A stretch of 64,000 nt of DNA. Origin: JBQTIQ01 sp052387955. GTDB taxonomy: Bacteria; Actinomycetota; Acidimicrobiia; Acidimicrobiales; JACDCH01. Positions 34,568-43,285 of this stretch are shown in pieces. The notes beneath the pieces are model-generated. The model searched no databases. It saw only the letters and a program-made list of their open reading frames with translations, and was not told the origin of the DNA. The DNA is taken from positions 1-64,000 of the forward strand of contig JBQTIQ010000037.1 in NCBI GenBank assembly GCA_052387955.1, in the 5' to 3' direction. A program made the translations under genes and the position numbers. Position 1 is the stretch's first letter. Every line of letters begins with the position of its first letter.

Positions 34568-37129
34568 ATGGCGGACCGGGCGCTGTTGATCGGCAGTGAG
34601 ACCGGCGGCCTCGCCGGGGTGCACAGCGACGTCGAGGTGATGGAGCACGCCCTGGCCGGGCTCGGGTTCACGACCATCCGGGCCATCGAGGGGGCGGCCG
34701 CCCGCGACGAGATCCTGGCCCGCTACCGGGGGCTCATCGAGGACAGCCGTCCCGGTGACGCCGCCGTCATCTACTACTCGGGCCACGGCGGGCGCCAGCG
34801 CAACGAGGCCGCCATCGATCCCCGCCTGCCGGCCTGGCTCCACTTCATCGTGCCCACCGACATCGACGACCGCAGCGGTGGCCGCTTCGGCGGCCTCCTC
34901 GCCGAGGAGCTCAGCCTGCTCCAACTGGAGCTGACGGCCAGGACCGACAACGTCACCACCATCCTCGACTGCTGCCACTCGTCGCGCATGTCCCGGGCTG
35001 CCGCCGCCCTCCCCAAGGCCGACTCGTCGCTGGCCCGGTGGCCGTGGGAGGACATCGAGGAGCGGTGGCGAGCCGCCATCGACGACCCCGCGGTCCGGGT
35101 GGCGGCGGAGAGCAACCCGAAGGCCGTGCGGCTGGTGGCGTGCTCGGTCGACCAGAGCGCCTACGAGATGCCCGAGACCGACCTCGGCGGCCCCCACGGC
35201 CTGCTCACCAGCCGGCTGGTACCGGTGCTGACCAGCGCCCAGGCCCGTTCGCTGACCTGGCGCGAGGTGCTCGACATCGTCCGCCCCGCCGTGGTGGAAG
35301 CGGTGACCGGCCAGCGCCCAGAGGTCGAGGGACCGTTGGACCGCCTCCTGTTCCGCACCGAGGTCCGCACCACCACCGGCGTGCTACCGGTCGTCGTCGC
35401 CGACCACGAGGCCTGGCTCGACGGCGCCTCGTTGTTCGGCATGGCCGAAGGCGACTCATACGCGGTGGTGGCCCCCGGGGGCGATCCGTCGGCCCCCCTG
35501 GCCACGGCCGAGGTCGCGGCCGTTGCCGGCGACCGGGCCCGGCTGGTGCTGGCGGGGACGGCGGCCGACGACCTGCCCCCAGGGGCGGCTGCCCACCCGG
35601 GCGAGGTCGCCCTCGGTGCCCGCCCCATCGCCGTCGTGCCCGCCGACCATCCCCGCCGGGCCGAGGTGACCGATGCCCTCCGGCGGTCGTCGCGGCTCCG
35701 GGTCGCCGACGGCGGCACCGAGGTGCTGGCGACGGTGCACCTGGACGGCGACACCGCCCAGGTGCTCGACGGTGGTGGCGCCCCGTTGCACGAGCCACCC
35801 CGAGACCTGTCGGCGGCCGCGGTGGCGCTGATCGGCCGTGACCTTGAACGGTTGGCCCGGGCCACCCACGTGCGGGCCCTGGTCTCGGCCCGCGCCGACG
35901 CCTCGCTGCCCGACGACGTCGAGGTGAGCTACGCCCGGCTCCTCGACGACGGCGGCGAGGTCGCCCTGACCGTCGGCGGGGAGCACCTCTTCGCCGGTGA
36001 CCGGGTGGTGGTCCGCTTCCGGAGCACGTCGGACGACACCCGCTACGCGTCGGTGCTCGACGTGGGCATCGCCGGAGCGGTCTCCCTGCTCACCGGTTCC
36101 GAGCCGGCCGGCGTGACGCTGGCGCCGGGCGATGCCTACACCGTGGGCCTCGACGGGACCGGCGCTCTGGTCGGGCTCGGCCTGTTCTGGCCCGGTTCGG
36201 TACCTGAGGTCGGCCCCCGGCCGGAGACGTTCGTCGTCGTGGTGGCCGACGACAAGATCGACAACCTGGGCCGCCTCCAACAGGAGGGTGTGTCGCGCGA
36301 CCTCGTGGAGGGCGGCCGGGGCCGCTCCGCGCTCGAACAGCTCGTCGACGACCTCAGCGTCGGGCGGCGCGACGCGATGCCCGCGGCCGCAGCGGCCAAG
36401 GCGCTGCGCTACCGGGTGGACCGGTTCGACTTCCTCTTCCATCCCGGGGCCCGGCCCGACGAGGCCGCGGAGCCCCTCTTCGAGATCGACACCCGGCCCG
36501 ACCCCTCGTTGCGGTTGATGACGCCCAAGGCACGCGGCGTTGTGCCCACCCGGGCCTCGGTGCGCCTGCACGAGGTCACGGTGCACAGCAACCGGGCCAT
36601 CCTGCGGGCGCGGGTCCGCCTCGACGCGCTGGTCCTCAGCGCGCCGGCGGCGGGGGGCGACGCGCCGTACCAGGCAACCACCGCCCGGTTCGACCGGGTG
36701 AAGGACGGCGACCGTCTCCCGCTCGATCGATGGCTGGTCTTCGACGGCCCCGTCGGCCGCTTCCTCGACCTCGCCGTCTGGGTGGCCAAGGACGAGGACG
36801 ACGGGCCCGGGCTGGCCGAGCTGCTGAAGGAGGAGACCGGCAAGGACGACGTGAAGGCAGCCCTAGCCACGCTGGCGGGCCTGGCGGTGGCGGCACCGCA
36901 GGCGGCCCTGATCGCCGGCGCCGCCGCTGCGGTGGGGACGCTGGTCGCCAGCGCGGCCCGGTTGCTGGGCGCGGTCCAGGGCCACTCGATCGGCGTCTAC
37001 CGCACGACCTTCCTGCCCCATGAGAGCCTCGGTTCGGGCGAGGGCATCGCCCGGCACCCGGCGTCAGGCCTGCTGCGGGCCAACGACATGTCCTTCGCCT
37101 TCGAAGTGATCGACCCCGACCGAGCCTGA
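34568..37129 (+). CDS. Caspase-family (C14) protease with hydrophobic C-terminal segment
   Basis: The 853-residue product starts with a metacaspase-like domain (residues 1-270). The catalytic His is in AVIYYSGHGG (about 73), and the Cys in TILDCCHSS (about 136). A 400-residue middle region of beta-rich character follows that I do not recognise. Near residues 764-800 there is a striking Ala/Gly/Leu/Val-rich hydrophobic run (LAGLAVAAPQAALIAGAAAA), in a protein with no signal peptide. This could be a membrane-inserting segment released or exposed on activation. It is divergent from the CHAT protease and upstream of a CHAP hydrolase and Ter genes. Confidence 0.85.
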   Translation: MADRALLIGSETGGLAGVHSDVEVMEHALAGLGFTTIRAIEGAAARDEILARYRGLIEDSRPGDAAVIYYSGHGGRQRNEAAIDPRLPAWLHFIVPTDIDDRSGGRFGGLLAEELSLLQLELTARTDNVTTILDCCHSSRMSRAAAALPKADSSLARWPWEDIEERWRAAIDDPAVRVAAESNPKAVRLVACSVDQSAYEMPETDLGGPHGLLTSRLVPVLTSAQARSLTWREVLDIVRPAVVEAVTGQRPEVEGPLDRLLFRTEVRTTTGVLPVVVADHEAWLDGASLFGMAEGDSYAVVAPGGDPSAPLATAEVAAVAGDRARLVLAGTAADDLPPGAAAHPGEVALGARPIAVVPADHPRRAEVTDALRRSSRLRVADGGTEVLATVHLDGDTAQVLDGGGAPLHEPPRDLSAAAVALIGRDLERLARATHVRALVSARADASLPDDVEVSYARLLDDGGEVALTVGGEHLFAGDRVVVRFRSTSDDTRYASVLDVGIAGAVSLLTGSEPAGVTLAPGDAYTVGLDGTGALVGLGLFWPGSVPEVGPRPETFVVVVADDKIDNLGRLQQEGVSRDLVEGGRGRSALEQLVDDLSVGRRDAMPAAAAAKALRYRVDRFDFLFHPGARPDEAAEPLFEIDTRPDPSLRLMTPKARGVVPTRASVRLHEVTVHSNRAILRARVRLDALVLSAPAAGGDAPYQATTARFDRVKDGDRLPLDRWLVFDGPVGRFLDLAVWVAKDEDDGPGLAELLKEETGKDDVKAALATLAGLAVAAPQAALIAGAAAAVGTLVASAARLLGAVQGHSIGVYRTTFLPHESLGSGEGIARHPASGLLRANDMSFAFEVIDPDRA

Positions 37130-37273
37130 TGCCGGCGTTCCTCCGGCCGCGCCGACGCGTGGGCCGCGCTGGCGCTCCTGGCGGTCGTGCCCGGACACCG
37201 GTGATCTTGCCGTCCGACGTTCCCCGGCCACGCGGCTCACCCCGCTCGCCGGGCCAAGAGGGAGGCCCATCCG

Positions 37274-38326
37274 ATGACCAACACCATTCCCCCTGAAGAG
37301 GCGCCGGACCGACTGCCCGCCGACGGCGCCGACGTCGTGCCTGGTGACGTGTCGCTGCCCCAGTCGGTGGACTCCTTCGAGGTTCCCGGCGCCCCTCGGC
37401 CCCGGCGGCCACCGGGACCGGCGCCGGCGGCCGACGTCGCCAACGACGCCCTCAATGTCTTCCGGGGGCTGCTCGGGATGCGGGAGCAACCCGACGGCTC
37501 GAACTGCACGCCGGTCACCCACTGGTACGGGCCCATCGGCGGGGCCGCCTGCTTCGCATGGTGCGACGCCACCGTGAGCTTCGTGCTGTCCTCGGTCGGT
37601 ATCGCCACCCGCTTCGCCAGCTGCTGGTTCCACCAGCAGGCGTTGAAGGACGGTACCGCCGGGACATGGCTGGGCAAGCCGCCGGTGTCCCAGGTCGCGC
37701 CCGGCGACCTCGTCTTCTTCGGGCCATCGGGGTCGGACCACATCGGCATGGTCGAATCGCTCGACGTCGTGGCCAACGCGGTCGTGAGCCTCGAAGGCAA
37801 CATCGGCAACGCCTGTCGCCGCGAGTTCCGGCCCATGGACGGCGGCGGGATGCGGATCTTCGGGTTCGGCCGACCCGACTACGGCAGCGGTGACCCCGAC
37901 GCCCCTCCCGTCGTCATCTCCGGAACGACCGGCCAGTCGGGCGTCCCCGCGGCACGGGTGGCGATGGCCACGCTGGCGGTGCGCGAACCGATGGTGTTCG
38001 GGCGGACGGTGCGTTTCGCCCAGGCGTCGCTCAAGGCCGACGGCCGCACCGTCGAGGTCGACGGCGAGTACGGCCCCCGCACCGGCGAGGGCGTGCAGGT
38101 TTTCCACCAGGCCCACCAGATCGCCGGCTCCGGGACCACCGTCGGCGCCGCTTCCTGGGCCGGTTTCCTCCAGGTCCTCCTCAATGCCAAGGGCGCCACC
38201 CTCGGGGTGGACGGCGAGGTCGGCCCCAAGACCAGCCAGGCGCTGTGGGCCTTCCAGGGCCAGGCCGCCATCGAACGTGACAACGTGGCCGGCCCGCAGA
38301 CGTTCGGGGCGCTGACCGGAATCTAG
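37274..38326 (+). CDS. CHAP peptidoglycan amidase with two peptidoglycan-binding domains
   Basis: The 350-residue product has a CHAP-type domain at residues about 60-200, with the probable nucleophile in CFAWCDATVSF (Cys 97), then PGDLVFF, the His in SDHIGMVE (about 156) and SLEGNIG. Two peptidoglycan-binding type 1 repeats follow (about 210-270 and 285-348), each with the DGEYGPRT / DGEVGPKT signature. No signal peptide is visible at the N-terminus, so export, if it occurs, is not by Sec or it is released on lysis. GAGGGAGG precedes the ATG. It follows the caspase gene by 144 bases of hairpin-rich DNA. Confidence 0.85.
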   Translation: MTNTIPPEEAPDRLPADGADVVPGDVSLPQSVDSFEVPGAPRPRRPPGPAPAADVANDALNVFRGLLGMREQPDGSNCTPVTHWYGPIGGAACFAWCDATVSFVLSSVGIATRFASCWFHQQALKDGTAGTWLGKPPVSQVAPGDLVFFGPSGSDHIGMVESLDVVANAVVSLEGNIGNACRREFRPMDGGGMRIFGFGRPDYGSGDPDAPPVVISGTTGQSGVPAARVAMATLAVREPMVFGRTVRFAQASLKADGRTVEVDGEYGPRTGEGVQVFHQAHQIAGSGTTVGAASWAGFLQVLLNAKGATLGVDGEVGPKTSQALWAFQGQAAIERDNVAGPQTFGALTGI

Positions 38327-38411
38327 AAGTGCCGGCCAGCAGCCATTGGCCCCGCGCCCGGGTAGCGTGCGGTGCCGTGTCGCGGCGGCGGTACCGGCAG
38401 CTCACCGGGAG

Positions 38412-39329
38412 ATGTTGTCCTTGACCGTGCCGAGTACTTCGATTGGTCGTGACGAGGCCGTCCCCCGGCTTGCGGGGCGCCCGCACGCGGGCAGCCGGCC
38501 AACGCGGGCGATCTTCGCGGTCGACCTCGATCGGACCCTGATCTATTCCGCCGCCGCCGCCGGCCCCGGGCCGCCACCGCCGATGACCGCGGTCGAGTAC
38601 CTCGACGGGTCCCCGTTGTCCTACATGACGGTGCGTGCCCTCGACCTCCTGCGCCGGCTGCGGGCCGTGGTCGACGTCGTTCCCGTCACCACGCGCTCGC
38701 TGGCGCAGTACCGCCGGGTCGAGTTGTTCCACGGGCCCCTGACGCCGACGTACGCGGTGGCCGCCAACGGGGGCCACCTGTTGCACGACGGAGAACCCGA
38801 CCTCGGCTGGTACGAGAGCGTGCGAGCCGCGGTGGCCCGCTCCTGTGCTGACGCCGCCACCGTCGCCGACCACCTGGCCGAGTTCGGCCGGGCCTGGGCG
38901 CACCGGGCCCGGGTTGCCGACGGGCTGTTCGTCTACTCCGTGGTGGACCGGGCCGCCATACCCGCCCGGGACCTCCGCCAGCTCGACGACTGGCTGGCCG
39001 CCTCCGGCTGGGAGCTGTCGGTGCAGGGCCGCAAGCTCTACGCCGTGCCCGGGCCGCTGGGGAAGTGGCGCGCCGTCGAGGAGGTCGTCCGCCGCACCGG
39101 CGCCACCGTCGTCGTGGCCGCCGGCGATTCGCTGCTCGACCGGGACATGCTCGACCGCGCCGACTTCAGCCTGCGCCCCCCGCACGGCGAACTGGCCACT
39201 GCCCGCTACGGTTGCGACGTCGTGACCAGCTCCGGCGGCATCCTCGCCGCGGAAGAGCTGTTGGAAGCGGTGCTCGATCACCTCGACGGTCGGGCGGTAC
39301 CGCCGCTGCGGGTTGAGCTGCAACGATGA
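38412..39329 (+). CDS. HAD-superfamily hydrolase of the Ter cluster type
   Basis: The 305-residue product is a HAD phosphatase of the Cof/sucrose-phosphatase type. Motif I is AVDLDRTLI, a cap domain follows, and motif IV is in VVVAAGDSLLDRDMLDRADF. HAD enzymes of this type are recurrent members of the Ter-associated biosynthetic module, which is predicted to make a nucleoside-like metabolite. The start is unclear: ATG 38412 comes directly after GGGAG, while TTG 38421 would have that site nine bases upstream. It lies between the CHAP and TerB genes, on the same strand. Confidence 0.8.
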   Translation: MLSLTVPSTSIGRDEAVPRLAGRPHAGSRPTRAIFAVDLDRTLIYSAAAAGPGPPPPMTAVEYLDGSPLSYMTVRALDLLRRLRAVVDVVPVTTRSLAQYRRVELFHGPLTPTYAVAANGGHLLHDGEPDLGWYESVRAAVARSCADAATVADHLAEFGRAWAHRARVADGLFVYSVVDRAAIPARDLRQLDDWLAASGWELSVQGRKLYAVPGPLGKWRAVEEVVRRTGATVVVAAGDSLLDRDMLDRADFSLRPPHGELATARYGCDVVTSSGGILAAEELLEAVLDHLDGRAVPPLRVELQR

Positions 39330-39395
39330 ACCCAGGTCGCCATGGCCCGGAACGCGGTGACCGTCGGTCACGGCACGACACGAGAGGAACGACAG

Positions 39396-39851
39396 ATGCC
39401 CTTGTGGGACCAGTTGAAGACCAAGAGCGCCGAGATGAGCGCCCAGCTGAAGACCAAGGCCAAGACGTTCAAGAACAATGACTTCGCCAACGCGTCGATG
39501 GCCATGTGCGCCCTGATCGCGGCGGCCGACGGCCAGATCGACTCGGTCGAACGCCAGAAGACCGTCGGGTTCATCACCTCGAACGACGTGCTGTCGATCT
39601 TCCCCGCCGACCAGCTCCGCACCACCTTCGACAAGTACTGCGGCAAGCTCGAGAGCGACTACGACTTCGGCAAGATCGAGGCCATCCAGGCCATCGGCAA
39701 GCTCAAGAGCAAGCCCGACCAGGCCCGTGCCGTGATCCAGGTCGGCATCATCATCGGTGGCGCCGACGAGAACTTCGACGACGACGAGAAGCGAGCCGTG
39801 CGCGACGCCTGCTTCGCCTGCGGCATCCCCCCCAACGAGTTCGACCTTTGA
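39396..39851 (+). CDS. terB: TerB-family protein
   Basis: The 151-residue, mainly helical protein has the TerB core. SMAMCALIAAADGQIDSVER and GIIIGGADENFDDDEKRAV carry the two acidic metal-binding loops. TerB proteins associate with the membrane and bind divalent metals in Ter stress systems. GAGAGGA lies just before ATG 39396. The gene ends 58 bases before the TerD-VWA gene and is probably co-transcribed with it. Confidence 0.9.
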   Translation: MPLWDQLKTKSAEMSAQLKTKAKTFKNNDFANASMAMCALIAAADGQIDSVERQKTVGFITSNDVLSIFPADQLRTTFDKYCGKLESDYDFGKIEAIQAIGKLKSKPDQARAVIQVGIIIGGADENFDDDEKRAVRDACFACGIPPNEFDL

Positions 39852-39909
39852 CCCTCGGGCCCCGGACGAGGGGATCGAGAACGACTGGGCACCCTGGATC
39901 GGGCGACCG

Positions 39910-41307
39910 GTGAGCACGCAGCTCTCCAAAGGGGCGAACGCTCCCCTTCCGCCGACGCTCACCCGGGCCCGGGTGGTGCTGGGATGGACGGGGGGCCCCG
40001 ATCTCGACGCCAGCGCGCTGTTGCTGACGGCGGCCGGCAAGGTGCGCTCCGACGCTGACTTCGTCTTCTACAACCAGCCCCGCTCGCCCGAAGGGTCGGT
40101 CATCCACGCCGGCAAGGCGGGCCGGGAGGACACGCTGGAGGCCAACCTCGCCCAGATGCCGGCCGAGATCGAGACCGTGGCCATCGCGGCCTCGGCCAAC
40201 GGGGCCGCGTTCGGGGCCGTGACCGGGCTCCACGTCCGGGTCCACGACGGCCCCGGCCCCGAGGTGTTGCGGTTCGACATCGCCGACGCCGGCGCCGAGA
40301 CGGCCTTCGTGTTCGGCGAGCTCTACCGCCGGCAGGGGGCGTGGAAGTTCCGGGCCGTGGGCCAGGGATGGTCCTCGGGCCTGGCCGGGCTGGCCACCAG
40401 CTACGGGATCACGGTCGAGGACGAGCCCGCGGCGGCGACGCCGGCACCGGCGCCGGCCGCCGCTCCCCCGGCGCCGGCGGGCAAGGTCGAGCTGTCCAAG
40501 GCGGTCCGGCTGGAAAAGCAGCTCGCCGGCCAGCCGCCGGCCATGGTCGACCTGGTCAAGCGGGCCGGGGTGTCCCTGGAGAAGAAGGGCCTCGCCGATC
40601 ACCGTGCCCGGGTGGCCCTGTGCCTCGACATCTCCGGGTCGATGCACCAGCTGTACTCGTCGGGCAAGGTCCAGCAGCTGTGCGAGCGGGTCCTGGCCCT
40701 GGCGGTCCATTTCGACGACGACGGCGCCTGCGACGTGTTCACGTTCGGCACTGGCGGCTACGACGAGGGACCGCTCGACCTCGCCAACCACACCGGCTGG
40801 ATCGACAAGCTGTTGCGCCGGCGCAAGCTGGAGGGCGGCACCAGCTACGGCAAGGCCATGAAGCTCCTGCGCCAGCACTACTTCCCCGACGCCGGCGGCG
40901 ACGCTCGCAGCGCCCCTTATGCCGACACGTTGCCGGTCTACGTCATGTTCGTCACCGACGGGCACACCAGCGACGAGGCCGCCACCCGCAAGCAGGTGCA
41001 GTGGTCGAGCTACGAGCCGTTGTTCTGGCAGTTCATGGCCATCGGCCAGTCGTCGCGAAACGTCTCCGTCGCCGGACCGCCCCCGCCCCGCAAACGGGGC
41101 CTCGCCGGTCGTCTGGCCGGCGCCCTCGCCGGCGACTTCAAGTTCCTCGAGGAGCTCGACGACATGGAGGGCCGCTACGTCGACAACGCCGACTTCTTCT
41201 CCGTCGCCGACCCGGCGCAGGTCCCCGACGACCAGCTCTACGACCTGATGATGAACGAGTACCCGGGCTGGCTCACCCTCGCCCGCCAGAAGGGCCTCCT
41301 CCGATAG
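39910..41307 (+). CDS. TerD-VWA fusion protein
   Basis: The 465-residue product joins a TerD domain (residues 1-170: [20 protein letters not shown], then [20 protein letters not shown]) through an Ala/Pro linker (about 172-195) to a von Willebrand A domain (about 230-465). The VWA metal site is CLDISGSM (Asp about 239), with FVTDGHTSDE further on. The calcium loop [10 protein letters not shown] seen in other TerD copies is replaced by IHAGKAGRED, so calcium binding may be changed. In other Ter systems TerD and the VWA protein TerY are separate. The GTG start is the first before the conserved domain. Confidence 0.88.
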   Translation: MSTQLSKGANAPLPPTLTRARVVLGWTGGPDLDASALLLTAAGKVRSDADFVFYNQPRSPEGSVIHAGKAGREDTLEANLAQMPAEIETVAIAASANGAAFGAVTGLHVRVHDGPGPEVLRFDIADAGAETAFVFGELYRRQGAWKFRAVGQGWSSGLAGLATSYGITVEDEPAAATPAPAPAAAPPAPAGKVELSKAVRLEKQLAGQPPAMVDLVKRAGVSLEKKGLADHRARVALCLDISGSMHQLYSSGKVQQLCERVLALAVHFDDDGACDVFTFGTGGYDEGPLDLANHTGWIDKLLRRRKLEGGTSYGKAMKLLRQHYFPDAGGDARSAPYADTLPVYVMFVTDGHTSDEAATRKQVQWSSYEPLFWQFMAIGQSSRNVSVAGPPPPRKRGLAGRLAGALAGDFKFLEELDDMEGRYVDNADFFSVADPAQVPDDQLYDLMMNEYPGWLTLARQKGLLR

Positions 41308-41425
41308 AGCCGGTCGGCTCCGGGCCTCGAACTTCCGGCGAGCGTCCCGCGAGTTCGTGGGACGATGGCCGATGTGATCCGCTACCGGTCGGCGGGACCT
41401 CGCCGACGATGGAGGGCCTGAGCAC

Positions 41426-41890
41426 GTGGCGCGACGGATCGAGTGGCGGTTCACCGAGGGCAGCGTGCTCAGCGTGGGGCACTGGTACCTGGACTGGGGT
41501 GACCCCGAAGGCGAGACGCTGCTCACGCTGACCCAGGTCATCCACGCCTCCGACAACCCGGTGTGGTGCCTACGGGAGCACGCCCAGGTACTCGGGCGGA
41601 TCGTGGCCGGCGCCGAGGACCTGGTGGCCGACCTCGCCGGCCTCGGCCACGACGAGCACGGCGCCCCGATCCGCATGGGCGAGTCGAGCCCGATGGTGCC
41701 GTCGGTGCTGCGGGCCCACCGGTCGATCCACCACGCGCTGGCGCTGCTGGTCGACGCCCTCGTCGAGTGCCGCAAGGGGCCGGTCGAGAACGCGCTGCGG
41801 GCCGATGCCGACCTGGCGTCGTCGCTGGCGTTCAGCATGAGCGACGCGGTCAACTGTTGCTACCGGCTGGAGCTCCACTTCCCGTTCTGA
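41426..41890 (+). CDS. Uncharacterised protein of the Ter island
   Basis: The 154-residue protein is not recognised. The first 50 residues look beta-rich with several Trp (WRFTEG, HWYLDWGDPEG); the rest is helical with His/Glu clusters (REHAQVLGRIVAG, RAHRSIHHALALLVDAL), which could bind metal. No signal peptide or membrane segment is present. GGAGGG lies ten bases before the GTG. It follows the TerD-VWA gene on the same strand and ends 23 bases from the convergent YceI gene. Confidence 0.75.
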   Translation: MARRIEWRFTEGSVLSVGHWYLDWGDPEGETLLTLTQVIHASDNPVWCLREHAQVLGRIVAGAEDLVADLAGLGHDEHGAPIRMGESSPMVPSVLRAHRSIHHALALLVDALVECRKGPVENALRADADLASSLAFSMSDAVNCCYRLELHFPF

Positions 41891-41913
41891 CCGGGCTAGG
41901 CGCCCGCTGCCCG

Positions 41914-42483
41914 TCAGGCCGGCTGCTTGATCGCCGAGATATCGAGCTCGAGCGTGACCTTCTCGCTCACCAACAGGCCGCCTGCTTCCAGGGCCGCGTT
42001 CCAGCTGACGCCCCAGTCCTTGCGGTTGATGGTGACGCTGCCCTCGAGGCCGATGCGTTGGTTGCCGTAGGGGTCGACCGCCGAGCCGGTGTACTCGACG
42101 TCGACGGTGACCGGCTTGGTCGTGCCCTTGACCGTGAGGTCCCCGGTGACGTGGTAGGCGTTGGTGCCGGCCGGTTCGATGTCGGTGCTCACGAAGCGGA
42201 TCTCGGGATGGTTTTCCATGTCGAAGAAGTCGTTCCCCCGTAGGTGGCCGTCGCGGTCGGCGTTGCCGGTGTCGATGCTCGTCGCCTGGACCGTCACCTC
42301 GAGCCGAGACTTGGACGGGTCGGCAGCGTCGAAGTAGCCCTGGCCGGCGAAGTCCTTGAACGAGCCTCGGACCTTGGTGACCATGGCGTGACGGGCTACG
42401 AAGCCGATGCGGCTGTGGGCGGGATCGAGCGTGTACGCACCGCTCAGCTCGGTCTGGCCGCCAGTGCTGGTTTGGGTGGACAT
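41914..42483 (-). CDS. YceI-family lipid-binding-like protein
   Basis: The 189-residue product has the YceI lipocalin-like fold pattern: YTLDPAHSRIGFVARHAMVT at the start, then FDMENHPEIRFVS and GDLTVKGTTKPVTVDVEY. Family members bind polyisoprenoid or other amphiphilic lipids. There is no signal peptide, so it is a cytoplasmic type. GAGGA precedes the ATG. It is convergent with the 154-residue gene and unlinked by sequence to the Ter genes around it. Confidence 0.9.
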   Translation of the reverse strand: MSTQTSTGGQTELSGAYTLDPAHSRIGFVARHAMVTKVRGSFKDFAGQGYFDAADPSKSRLEVTVQATSIDTGNADRDGHLRGNDFFDMENHPEIRFVSTDIEPAGTNAYHVTGDLTVKGTTKPVTVDVEYTGSAVDPYGNQRIGLEGSVTINRKDWGVSWNAALEAGGLLVSEKVTLELDISAIKQPA

Positions 42484-42541
42484 GTGGTCCTCGCTTCCCG
42501 GTCGAGCCGTCCGCAGGCAGCTCAACACGTTGATGGCTCAA

Positions 42542-43000
42542 CTATTCCCGCGGTCGCGATCCAGTAGAGCCTGAGTCCCGCAGCGGGTCCACCCATGCGA
42601 CCTCCTGGAAACGGGCGAAGTCCTGGTCGGTGGAGGCGACGGTGAGGCCATGTTCGATGGCCAACGCGGCCAGCTCGGCGTTCGCCACCAGCGGCCCTGA
42701 CACCCGGTGCTCGACGACCAGGCGTCCGAATACCTCGGCGTGGCGGTCGGTAGGCAGGGGGACCCACGCGGCTGGCGCTGCGAGCCACTCCTCCACTTGG
42801 GCCCAGGCCTCCCTCGGCCCCAGGGGCTGGGGGAAGGCCCGGGAGTTGGTGGCGATCCGCACGAACGCCGACAAGCTCGACCACGGCAGCCCCGTCCGGG
42901 CCGGGCCGTTGAGCCTGGACGTCAGCCACTCTCGGGCCCGGCCGTGCTGGTCGCTGTCCAGGTTGCGGGCGTAGAGCAACAGGTTGGCGTCGACCAGCAT
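42542..43000 (-). CDS. vapC: PIN-domain toxin (VapC type)
   Basis: The 152-residue product has the PIN nuclease fold with acidic residues in MLVDANLLLYA (Asp 4), SSLSAFVRIA (in place of the usual Glu-rich helix), LVANAELAALAIEHG and the final STDQDFARF. These form the Mg-dependent RNase site of VapC toxins. Its ATG overlaps the TGA of the antitoxin gene, the standard type II layout. It sits inside the Ter island, between YceI and the Ca2+ ATPase. Confidence 0.88.
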   Translation of the reverse strand: MLVDANLLLYARNLDSDQHGRAREWLTSRLNGPARTGLPWSSLSAFVRIATNSRAFPQPLGPREAWAQVEEWLAAPAAWVPLPTDRHAEVFGRLVVEHRVSGPLVANAELAALAIEHGLTVASTDQDFARFQEVAWVDPLRDSGSTGSRPRE

Positions 43001-43233
43001 CAGCGCCGGGCGTCGCCCTCGATGGCGTCGAGCGCTTCGGCGATGCTGTCGAGCGGCACGCGGCTCGGGCCCATGGCGCTGGTCTTCTGGACGAACGACG
43101 CCGTGCTCGGCGGCGTCGGGCGCAGCCCGAGCCGGACGAGCTCGTTGACGACCTCGCTCACGCTGCGGCCGCGGCGCCGTTCCTGCTCGATGGCGGCGGC
43201 CACGTCGGGCTCGAAGGTGATCGTGGTGCGCAT
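43000..43233 (-). CDS. vapB: Ribbon-helix-helix antitoxin (VapB type)
   Basis: The 77-residue product starts MRTTITFEPDVAAAIEQERR, a ribbon-helix-helix DNA-binding fold. A short tail that should wrap the toxin active site follows (residues about 45-77). It precedes vapC with a one-base overlap (TGATG-type junction) and probably represses its own promoter in the 52 bases upstream. Confidence 0.88.
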   Translation of the reverse strand: MRTTITFEPDVAAAIEQERRRGRSVSEVVNELVRLGLRPTPPSTASFVQKTSAMGPSRVPLDSIAEALDAIEGDARR

Positions 43234-43285
43234 GTGCTGAGACTATCGCATCATGATGCGCGTCGGCTCGGGGGTGGGGGTCCCG

